In this document: in pieces, positions 26,101 through 33,783 of the stretch
How positions within the stretch are numbered: the stretch's first letter is position 1
Layout: every line of letters starts with the position of its first letter
NCBI GenBank assembly: GCA_026874595.1
Contig: CM049316.1
Span: forward strand, 1,922,001 to 1,986,000
Length of the DNA: 64,000 nucleotides
Direction of reading: 5' to 3'
Source: Sipunculus nudus
Lineage: Eukaryota > Annelida > Sipuncula > Golfingiida > Sipunculidae
Program-made: the position numbers and the translations under genes
The notes under the pieces: model-generated
The model's database searches: none
Told to the model about the DNA's origin: nothing
What the model saw: only the letters and a program-made list of their open reading frames with translations

Positions 26101-27066
26101 TCGCGTAACAGGCTTTAAGCCACTGACGTCATCGTTTGAATGCGCCATAAAGGTTTGCGAGAGGTCAAGTACAGAACTCTCTGGTTTCAGACTTGCCTTT
26201 TTACTCATCGCTCGAGTCACTACACAGCCTGGAAATACGCCCGGAAACTCCTGCTGGAGCAGGTCTGTGTCCCTATCAGTGCTCGGCAATTTTGTCATTC
26301 TGGGATCAATTTTCACTCTGTCACCAGCTAAATCGTTACCTAGGAGGAGCGAAACGCCCTCTACTGGCAACTTTGAACAAACTCCTACAGTTACACATTC
26401 AGAGACTAAATCAGATTCTAGTTTCACTCTGTGTAATGGAACTTCTAAAAATTCCGAATTAACGCCCTGGACTAGAACTGAACACCCCGCGTAACTCTCT
26501 TGAGAGAAGGGAAGAACAGATTTCAAAACGAGGCTTTGGGTTGCCCCGGTATCCCTTAAGATTTTAACACGGGCCTTTCTTGCATGGTTACCCTCTAACT
26601 GAACAAAGCCATCTGACACAAAGGGCTGAAAGCTCTCGTGGACAGGGCTTTGTGTTTCACCTTTAGTCTCTAGTTTACTGGGCATTGTTACCGGTTTCAT
26701 GCTCTGCGTAACAGTCAATGCATTAGGTTTAGGCTTACTTTGACCGTATCTTTTTCTATAACACTCAGATTCTGTATGCCCCTTGAACTCACAGAATGTA
26801 CAATATTTGGGTCCAGTCCTAGGTTGTCCCTCTTTATGTTGAGCAGGAGAGTCAGATTGACTTTTATACTGGGGTTTACCATGATCGGACTGTGGTTTAC
26901 CTGAGCCGGAGTGACCCCGATAGTAGGGACTACCCTTTCTCCGACCCAGTTTTGGGCTTTTGCTACCTTCTCTTTTCTCACCATACCTCCTCCTGTGACT
27001 GGTATAACTGGGGCGGTGCGTCAAGGCAAATTCATCTGCCAGGACACCAGCCTCGTTTACATTCCT
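23110..27066 (-). CDS. pol: gypsy-type pol polyprotein: zinc knuckle, PR, INT, RT, RNase H
   Basis: The open frame begins after a TAA at 27067-27069; counting from the TTG at 27024 it has 1304 codons. Residue numbers use that count. CCHC knuckle C75-C78-H83-C88; aspartic protease DTGA at 158-161; integrase zinc finger H453, H458, C485, C488; integrase core D522, D581, E617 (the last two 35 residues apart); GPY/F-like module around 750-790; RT from about 895 with YIDD at 1037-1040; RNase H with D1186 and D1255. Catalytic residues of every domain are present, with no internal stop. The first residues, before the knuckle, read like the end of a gag capsid domain (VLADEFALTH), so gag continues in this frame. 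There is no in-frame ATG near the start, so expression probably depends on frameshifting from gag. Integrase placed before RT is the copia order, seen in the Gmr1 group of gypsy elements. No chromodomain is seen. Confidence 0.95.
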   Translation of the reverse strand, partial: RNVNEAGVLADEFALTHRPSYTSHRRRYGEKREGSKSPKLGRRKGSPYYRGHSGSGKPQSDHGKPQYKSQSDSPAQHKEGQPRTGPKYCTFCEFKGHTESECYRKRYGQSKPKPNALTVTQSMKPVTMPSKLETKGETQSPVHESFQPFVSDGFVQLEGNHARKARVKILRDTGATQSLVLKSVLPFSQESYAGCSVLVQGVNSEFLEVPLHRVKLESDLVSECVTVGVCSKLPVEGVSLLLGNDLAGDRVKIDPRMTKLPSTDRDTDLLQQEFPGVFPGCVVTRAMSKKASLKPESSVLDLSQTFMAHSNDDVSGLKPVTRVNIKSPACDPSGTPSPKDSTTNVVQGKQTLNRNLQRSTNGVKSPDQNGHEQLKKDRSVKNVEVSMKTDDLIEMQKKDPDIASLRENALTKEEADKVPTCFTLQNDVLVRKYRPPTIPADETWNTLCQIVVPPEYRPEILKLAHDHPMAGHLGVRKTKHKILQHFYWPKLKRDVAKYCKTCHVCQMIGKPTHQISPAPLSPIPTTHDAFESIILDCVGPLRKTKHGNEYVLTIMCTATRFPEAIPLRTISAKKIVEALVKFFTTFGLPRTIQTDQGSNFMSNIFAQVMAELGIKHYKSSAYHPESQGALERFHQTLKNMIRAYCLDTGNQWDEGLPFLIFAAREAVQESLGFSPFELVYGHCVRGPLAVLKDTWMENSSQSSLLKYVQEFKEKLSRANEIAQEHLKKAQNKMKVWYDKKTTKREFKPGDKVLVLFPIPGHPLQAKYSGPYKVVEKKSDLNYVIDTPDRRKSQQLCHINMLKEYHDRSAETCQTSPPQTNLVLIKETEKNAEDVLMKKTEHPVKLNNSDILNNLDQKLSHLDFDQLSELKDILLNYDSLFPDVPSRTNVLQHDVDVGDASPIKQAPYRAGPQKLQAIKNEIKYMIENDIIENSSSAWSSPCLLIKKPDMTYRFCTDYRKVNTVTITDTYPLPRVEDCIDRIGSATYISKLDLLKGYWQVPLTERAKQISAFVTPNGLFQYKVMPFGMKNAPACFMRLMNCVLSGLDNCTCYIDDVVVYNHIWEDHKQSLVELFERLKKAGLTVNLAKSDFCRATVTYLGHEVGQGCVKPIASKVSAIVEFPVPSNRKELMRFLGMTGYYRKFCQNFAEVVNPLTDLLKKDRKFHWNKNCQNAFERAKAILQSAPVLQAPNFDKQFSLMTDASDCGVGAVLIQDDDFNISHPVCYYSKKFLPHQKNYSTIEKETLSLLMALQHFEVYLGSTPYDITVYTDHNPITFLHKMKNNNQRLMRWSLALSEFNLVIKHIKGSDNIIADTLSRRH

Positions 27067-28001
27067 TTATGTTCATCCAAAAATATTTTAATGTCACTAC
27101 GGATATGCCTTTTGAACTCTTCTATCAAAATTAGTTGTTTGAGTTTTTCAAAATCCTGATCAATTTTCATAGACTGACACCATCTATTAAATGCACTTTC
27201 TTTGTCTCTAGCATATTCAACATGAGTTTGATTTTCTCTTTTGGTGGCATTCCTAAATTTTAAGCGATACGCTTCGGGGACTAATTCATAGGCTCTCAGA
27301 ATGACCTCTTTTACAGTGTCGTAATCCCTGCATTGTTCGTCTGTGAGCGCAGTGTAAACGTCCTGTGCGCGACCAACCAGAACGCTTTGTAACAACAGGG
27401 TCCACTGGCCTTTAGGCCAAGCCATAAAAGTGGCCACCCGTTCAAAATAACTGAAATAACGCTCCACTTCATTTTCATTGAAGGGAGGTACTTTTGTCGA
27501 ATTTCTGAATAGGAATTCAGACGGCTCATGTGCTTTACGATTTTGAGGATTTTGTAACTCTAACTCTTTCAACTTAATTTGCGTTTCTCTTTCGATTTCA
27601 CATCTACGGATTTCTGCTTCAACTTGAGCTTCATATTTCAATTTATCTGTTTCAACTTGAGCTTCATATTTCAATTTATCTGTTTCAACTTGAGCTTTGA
27701 GCTCATATTTCAATTTAAGTTCATACTTTCTCAATTCTAGTTCTATCGGGTCAATAGCTGTTGCCCCAAGAGGTTCCTTAATAGGTTTTTCCTCCAAATC
27801 AGATTCCTCTTTACTATCTACATCACCATATAATGATTTCTTAAGTACATTTCTTAAACCCTCTACAGTGTATACCTCCATGATGTCAATATTTAAATGT
27901 AGAGCAACAATTTCAAGTTCATTTTTCTTTAACGTGTACAATAAGCTCCTATTTTCTCTTAATTGTGGTATAATTTCATTTGGTTTAAATTCCGTACCCA
28001 T
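27057..28001 (-). CDS. gag: retrotransposon gag, 314 aa, ends in a different frame from pol
   Basis: Structural capsid polyprotein. ATG at 28001 follows a 158-bp leader. Residues about 90-150 are charged and helical, with an internal near-repeat (KYEAQVETDKL, two to three times) that suggests a coiled coil. Residues about 165-310 look like the gypsy capsid region (VPPFNENEVERYFSYFERVA, then LQSVLVGRAQDVYTAL and YARDKESAFNRW). The stop at 27057-27059 cuts this region a few residues before a motif found in the pol frame, one base back. A classic X-XXY-YYZ slip site is not evident. Either unusual frameshifting or a one-base indel. Confidence 0.9.
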   Translation of the reverse strand: MGTEFKPNEIIPQLRENRSLLYTLKKNELEIVALHLNIDIMEVYTVEGLRNVLKKSLYGDVDSKEESDLEEKPIKEPLGATAIDPIELELRKYELKLKYELKAQVETDKLKYEAQVETDKLKYEAQVEAEIRRCEIERETQIKLKELELQNPQNRKAHEPSEFLFRNSTKVPPFNENEVERYFSYFERVATFMAWPKGQWTLLLQSVLVGRAQDVYTALTDEQCRDYDTVKEVILRAYELVPEAYRLKFRNATKRENQTHVEYARDKESAFNRWCQSMKIDQDFEKLKQLILIEEFKRHIRSDIKIFLDEHKGM

Positions 28002-28138
28002 ATTTGCAAAGTATCAAGATAACGTGTCTGAGAAATATCCGAGTTCAATTGTAGTTAAATACTAGTTCAATAACTAGGAGTTATAGAGACCACTGTGAAA
28101 TATTACATCCAAATGTAGCCGTTATTACGAAATACAGG

Positions 28139-28156
28139 GTCTCGTCGCGGTCGCCA
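28139..28156 (-). other. primer binding site, tRNA-Arg-like
   Basis: On the minus strand, three bases inside the 5' LTR, TGGCGACCGCGACGAGAC begins with TGG and would pair with the 3' end of a tRNA ending GCGGTCGCCA. This closely resembles animal tRNA-Arg of the GACCGYG acceptor type (from memory); the isoacceptor is inferred. Confidence 0.75.
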
Positions 28157-28159
28157 TTA

Positions 28160-28894
28160 TGTTACGGTCCCTTTTCACACCAAACAACTCAGGCCGAACC
28201 GTAACACATATGCTCAGACACGTTCTCTTCAAATGAATACGTAACCAAAATATGGGTGCAAAAACAGTACTATATTACTATATTACAATATTTACAATCG
28301 TACACAAATAATATAATAGTCAATACATAACGTAATTTATAACCAAGTCTCTGACGAAAACTGAGTCTCTAAATAACGAACTGTAACGAAATACTTAACT
28401 GAATCCGGTATACGAGAAACTGAAGTCCATCATCAACACATAATTCGGGCACACACAAAACTGAAGTCCTGTATTAATCCATGTGGCACCAAACAAACAT
28501 AAAGTCTCTCCTCTTCCTAAATAATAAAGTTCATGGCGTGGTTCATGGCATTCCGTGGGCTTGGGGACCAAGAGCCCACGGTCACGGTCCCCGGGGATAA
28601 CAGCAACGTGGCGTTGGCGAAGTCAATAGTCCCGCCTCGTACTGCAGGCGAGTTCGTTTTATAGGTTTTCAACAATGGGTGAAAACCGCAGAAGTTTGTG
28701 GTTTTGCTTGAGAGAAACGATAGCGCCGGCAGAACTGCAAAACCAGTACTGAATGGTCCAAGAATAGTTTTTATGTTTTCTCAAGGCGCGTCAGTAGTCA
28801 CTGATAGCGGGGTGGATCCATAAGCGTGGAAACGGGGGCGGCCACACCACTTCGTGGCGCCATCCTCCGATGTCCGGGTGACGTCCATGCAACA
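28160..28894 (-). repeat. 5' LTR
   Basis: 735 bp; element-sense TATAAAA (plus positions 28657-28663 reading TTTTATA) is the probable promoter. Confidence 0.97.
28657..28663 (-). promoter_or_regulatory. TATA box of the retrotransposon promoter
   Basis: TATAAAA in element sense, about 240 bases from the LTR's upstream end and kept in the 3' LTR and in the solo LTR. Confidence 0.6.
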
Positions 28895-28898
28895 CTAT

Positions 28899-30008
28899 AT
28901 ATATATATAAATGGTCATATGGGGAGGGGGCTCTAATCACAAGGAATAGTTGGCTATCGGTTAGGACACGGATATCGAGAATATCTCAGTTAAGCTCATG
29001 TTTGGTCAAAGTCAACTATAGAGATTAACGTACAGCCAAGGCTGTGGGTGGCATGCATAAGGAAAGAAAACAATTATTATGGAATGTCACCATACTCATT
29101 TTTTCCTAATTACTATATGAAACATTATGAGACTTAAAATGTATTGTCTACCTTATTAAATAATGTCGCCACACTCATATGTCAGCTATATATCTTCTTT
29201 GTAATATTTTTTTTTCAGTATTCCTCTTTGTTTGCACTTCAGGTTCTGAATTTGAATAGGGAGTCTGCATATTAGGGTGCAAGTTCAAGCTTTCCTTACT
29301 TTAAAAAACTAATATGTTTTATAAATGACATTTACGTCACTAAAACGGTGCTTATCGCGAGAAATATTACAGGTCTTGGACTTGAAACCTTTATTCTATC
29401 CTGCTGTCGATTCTAGAATTGGTCAAGAAATTATTTCCCTTGAACACTTTTGTCATGAAGCCCGCAGAAGATCATACATGCTTCTGCTAAATCATGTAAA
29501 GCCAAGTGATGTATGTCAGTCAGGTTGTGACTATACTGGCTGATTCCGAGATCCATCTGTCTGAACTGTGTAGCCGTGTTCCTACCTTACCCAGAGGCAT
29601 TTTTCCCCCATTTACTGAGTATTTGTGTCTCAAAAGATATTTATCTATGTACTGGTGGCACAGTGCCACTATACTTTTACAAACGCTTTTGAAGAGGTTG
29701 GAGCATATGTGTGATATGAGCCGGACAGTTACATCACCCGGATATCATAAATAATAGAAAATAGTCTTATACCACTGATTTCGCCAAGTTTTTCATCAAA
29801 CTGTGCTGTGTTTTTCATAGAAAATGTGTTTCAGGGTAAACGAACTCCATGGTTGGCGCCGAAAAATTTACTATGGGCCTCGGTTGGGATAGAGAAGTCT
29901 CATGGTGGTGACCAGGATCGTCTTCAAAATTTAGAGGAATTGTTTTCTGTGTATCACCCTATTCCTCAACAAAATTTGTTATGGATGCTGATATAGACAG
30001 TGCATACA
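28899..30008. other. no gene recognised
   Basis: Right flank of the retrotransposon, beginning in a short TA run that served as target. Open frames at 29325-29543 and 29506-29754 have no known domain. Confidence 0.5.
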
Positions 30009-30598
30009 TATAACAAACCAGGGAAGTAAGGGAAGTAAAAAAAATATACATCCTAAGTCTGTAAATGTTAGCGGCCACATATGGCTGTCCACATTTAGAT
30101 AACCTTTGGCAAAATATGTAAAGACTGCATGAAAGTCATGAGGACGGGGGAGGGGCTTCAATTTTGTCTGTCTGTAATGCTTTTCGCCTCCTATAATCAT
30201 ATATAAATATTTTTGAGAGACCAGTTAGTTTCCATGCAGGTGACAGCTTTCTCCGTTTGTATCTACACCCTTTAAAAACTGTGTGGATAACGGTAATTTC
30301 GCTCTTATTGTTTCATTAAGAAGGTCATACATAGGTTACCGAAAAGCATATTATTTTCATAATGTATAACAGCTGCTTTGCAGAACGTTTGATCATATCC
30401 TCTTCATCTATACTTGAGTATTAGATTAGTTTCATTTATTACCCTCGATCTGCAGAATGCTTTGGAACATACGTACTAACCAAATCATGTGTTCAGTATA
30501 TTTACTTTTTTTTCAAATGAGAGAACAGCTACATTGAAAATGGTGGTTTATGACTAAAATAATACCAAAAATGAATTCTCTGGGTCATAATACCCCAG
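30009..30598 (-). repeat. right arm of the inverted repeat
   Basis: Diverged reverse complement of 20346-21185, from ATAACAAACCAGGGAAG to CTCTGGGTCAT. 230 bases of other sequence follow before the 37-bp array. Confidence 0.8.
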
Positions 30599-30832
30599 AA
30601 TTCATGTATTGGATGACCCTCAATGTCAAATGAAAAGGTAATTATGGCGTTTTTGCGATTATCGCATTATTTTGGTGGCCATTTTGTTTTATGCTAATTA
30701 GCAAAAATTGCCCAAGGGTGACAGAGGCCAACTAACATATTTTTCACACCCGATATGTGGGCAAACAAAATCCACAAAGAAAAAAACTTAAGACCATAAA
30801 ACAAGGTAAGCCAAAAAAATGACCTTTGACTG

Positions 30833-32210
30833 CATGAGTCCTGTGTGAGGGGCTGTGGATCATGTGTCACCTGAGTAAGGTGTGAGGGGCTGTGGATCAT
30901 GTGTCACCTGAGTCAGGTGTGAGGGGCTGTGGATCATGTGTCACCTGAGTCAGGTGTGAGGGGCTGTGGATCATGTGTCACCTGAGTCAGGTGTGAGGGG
31001 CTGTGGATCATGTGTCACCTGAGTCAGGTGTGAGGGGCTGTGGATCATGTGTCACCTGAGTCAGGTGAGAGGGGCTGTGGATCATGTGTCACCTGAGTCA
31101 GGTGTGAGGGGCTGTGGATCATGTGTCACCTGAGTCAGGCGTGAGGGGCTGTGGATCAAGTGTCACCTGAGTCAGGCGTGAGGGGCTGTTGATCATGTGT
31201 CACCTGAGTCAGGTGTGAGGGGTTGTGGATCATGTGTCACCTGAGTCAGGTGTGAGGGGCTGGGATCATGTGTCACCTGAGTCAGGTGTGAGGGGCTGTG
31301 GATCATGTGTCACCTGAGTCAGGTGTGAGGGGCTGTGGATCATGTGTCACCTGAGTCAGGTGTGAGGGGCTGTGGATCATGTGTCACCTGAGTCAGGTGT
31401 GAGGGGCTGTGGATCATGTGTCACCTGAGTCAGGTGTGAGGGGCTGTGGATCATGTGTCACCTGAGTCAGGTGTGAGGGGCTGTGGATCATGTGTCACCT
31501 GAGTCAGGTGTGAGGGGCTGTGGATCATGTGTCACCTGAGTCAGGTGTGAGGGGCTGTGGATCATGTGTCACCTGAGTCAGGTGTGAGGGGCTGTGGATC
31601 ATGTGTCACCTGAGTCAGGTGTGAGGGGCTGTGGATCATGTGTCACCTGAGTCAGGTGTGAGGGGCTGTGGATCATGTGTCACCTGAGTCAGGTGTGAGG
31701 GGCTGTGGATCATGTGTCACCTGAGTCAGGCGTGAGGGGCTGTGGATCATGTGTCACCTGAGTCAGGTGTGAGGGGCTGTGGATCATGTGTCACCTGAGT
31801 CAGGTGTGAGGGGCTGTGGATCATGTGTCACCTGAGTCAGGTGTGAGGGGCTGTGGATCATGTGTCACCTGAGTCAGGTGTGAGGGGCTGTGGATCATGT
31901 GTCACCTGAGTCAGGTGTGAGGGGCTGTGGATCATGTGTCACCTGAGTCAGGTGTGAGGGGCTGTGGATCATGTGTCACCTGAGTCAGGTGTGAGGGGCT
32001 GTGGATCATGTGTCACCTGAGTCAGGTGTGAGGGGCTGTGGATCATGTGTCACCTGAGTCAGGCGTGAGGGGCTGTGGATCATGTGTCACCTGAGTCAGG
32101 TGTGAGGGGCTGTGGATCATGTGTCACCTGAGTCAGGTGTGAGGGGCTGTGGATCATGTGTCACCTGAGTCAGGTGTGAGGGGCTGTGGATCATGTGTCA
32201 CCTGAGTCAG
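30833..32210. repeat. 37-bp minisatellite array 2 (about 37 units)
   Basis: Same unit as array 1 (19431-20345) and on the same strand; very homogeneous, with only scattered changes such as CAGGCGTGAGG. Each unit holds CACCTGAGTCAGGTG. Confidence 0.97.
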
Positions 32211-33304
32211 CAGTTGCGGATCCTGAGTGAGTGTGTGTGGAAAGACCGCGCTTAAAGGAATCGTGTCACTTAAAATATAAAATTCTAACGGAAACTTTTT
32301 ACCAGCTCCCTGAGTCGTGTGTTCACGGCTAGGTTCGATATAAAAATAACACGATGATGCAGATGTATATATTTTGCAGTATGCACTATTGCACAGAGGA
32401 CTTAACGTCTTTTGTACATCGGCCGTGACATTCGCAGTGATGTACGGAGTCATAGATTAAATAATACGCCACAAAGTAATATTTTAATCAATTAAGTCTA
32501 ATTATCGCGGCTTATTACAACTCTTTATGTTTCATTAACCTGATGAGAGATCTGATGTTATGTGGTTGTCAAACCGTGCGTTAATCCCTACCGATCCTTA
32601 CCCCCCCAACCAACGTACACACACACGTACATACATAGTTCCTTCGCCTCTTGTCACTGCGCCTTGCGGACTGTATCAGCTGATCTTGTGTTCTTAAGTA
32701 CAATAAATATAGTCCTCTATAGAAGTTTGACGGCTTAATCTAATATGTTATATTATATAGTTCATAGAGAAGTCACTTACATTATGTTTATAAAGGCACA
32801 ACGAACTGTTTGCGCGTTGACGAAAACAGAGAACCTTCCCTGACCTTATAAACATGCACGTGTTTACACGTCGTGACCTTCAGCGTATCAGCCGTACTAC
32901 TACTAGTACTAGTAGCTCTCTTGGTGAAAAATTCACAGGAGTTGTCGGCTAGTGCTGCCCTCTAGCAGCTGAAGGTGTAACTATCAATGTTTTGTTATAT
33001 GAGAATTTGTGTGTATAGGAAACACTCATGCAAATATATATAATACCTGATAACTCTCTCTGAGGCTGTAAGAAGATGTGGTTTCAGTCGGAGGAAATTA
33101 ACTTTTAAGTGGCGGGCGTTTATTATACCAAAAAAAAAAGTTCTTTCAGACATTTATTTTCAGAAATAAGTGAGGGAGAAAATTTTTTCTTTCAGTTTAC
33201 ATTTTCGATAAAATTTCATATGATCAGGTGACTACATGATAAAAACATATGTTTTCATCATAAAGAAATGAAATATATTTCGCAATTTTTTATTATATCT
33301 CTAG
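32211..33304. other. no gene recognised
   Basis: AT-rich intergenic DNA. The open frame 32154-32453 on the minus strand runs into the minisatellite and is not a gene. Confidence 0.5.
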
Positions 33305-33783
33305 CCGGTCCTTGTCTGACTATGGGTCTTCTCACTTTCCTGTCAGCCCCTGTCTCACGACGGGTCCCCTCACTCTCCTGTCGGCCCCTGTCTCACGACG
33401 GGTCCCCTCACTCTCCTGTCGGCCCCTGTCTCACGACGGGTCCCCTCACTCTCCTGTCGGTCCCTGTCTCACGACGGGTCCTCTCACTCTCCTGTCGGCC
33501 CCTGTCTCACGACGGGTCCCCTCACTCTCCTGTCGGCCCCTGTCTCACGACGGGTCCTCTCACTCTCCTGTCGGTCCCTGTCTCACGACGGGTCCCCTCA
33601 CTCTCCTGTCGGCCCCTGTCTCACGACGGGTCCCCTCACTCTCCTGTCGGCCCCTGTCTCACGACGGGTCCCCTCACTCTCCTGTCGGCCCATGTCATAA
33701 GACGGGTCCCCTCACTCTCCTGTCGGCCCATGTCATAAGACGGGTCCCCTCACTCTCCTGTCGGCCCATGTCATAAGATGGGT
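33305..33783. repeat. 38-bp minisatellite, about 12 units
   Basis: Unit CGGGTCCCCTCACTCTCC then TGTCGGCCCCTGTCTCACGA. The last three units carry CATGTCATAAGA instead of CCTGTCTCACGA. Without stops in its units, it gives two overlapping frames of about 155 codons (33268-33738, 33312-33776) that are by-products. Confidence 0.96.

Larger units (their letters stand above)
22141..28894 (-). mobile_element. complete Ty3/gypsy LTR retrotransposon with integrase-first pol (Gmr1-like)
   Basis: 6754-bp element on the minus strand, flanked by the 4-bp duplication CTAT (22137-22140 and 28895-28898). The 735-bp LTRs look identical by eye, pointing to a recent insertion. From 5' to 3': LTR, primer site, leader, gag, pol, short 3' region, polypurine tract, LTR. 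The RT and the GPY/F-type integrase tail are of gypsy type, but pol runs PR-INT-RT-RNase H instead of PR-RT-RH-INT. No envelope-like frame follows pol. Gag and pol are in different frames. Another copy of the family has left a solo LTR at 17494-18227. Confidence 0.97.

Noticed and set aside
26021-26494. 157-codon plus-strand frame and other plus frames inside 23.1-28.1 kb
   Set aside because: Antisense shadows of the retrotransposon gag and pol.
22141-28894. Envelope gene or chromodomain in the gypsy element
   Set aside because: Only about 220 non-coding bases lie between pol and the polypurine tract, and no chromodomain-like segment follows the integrase.
30833-32210. Possible CRISPR array (37-bp direct repeats)
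   Set aside because: Units are contiguous with no spacers and the genome is clearly eukaryotic; it is a minisatellite. The same applies to 19431-20345.
33268-33776. Overlapping 154-156 codon repeat proteins
   Set aside because: Product of the 38-bp minisatellite, in two frames at once, with no start context, splice sites or known domain.
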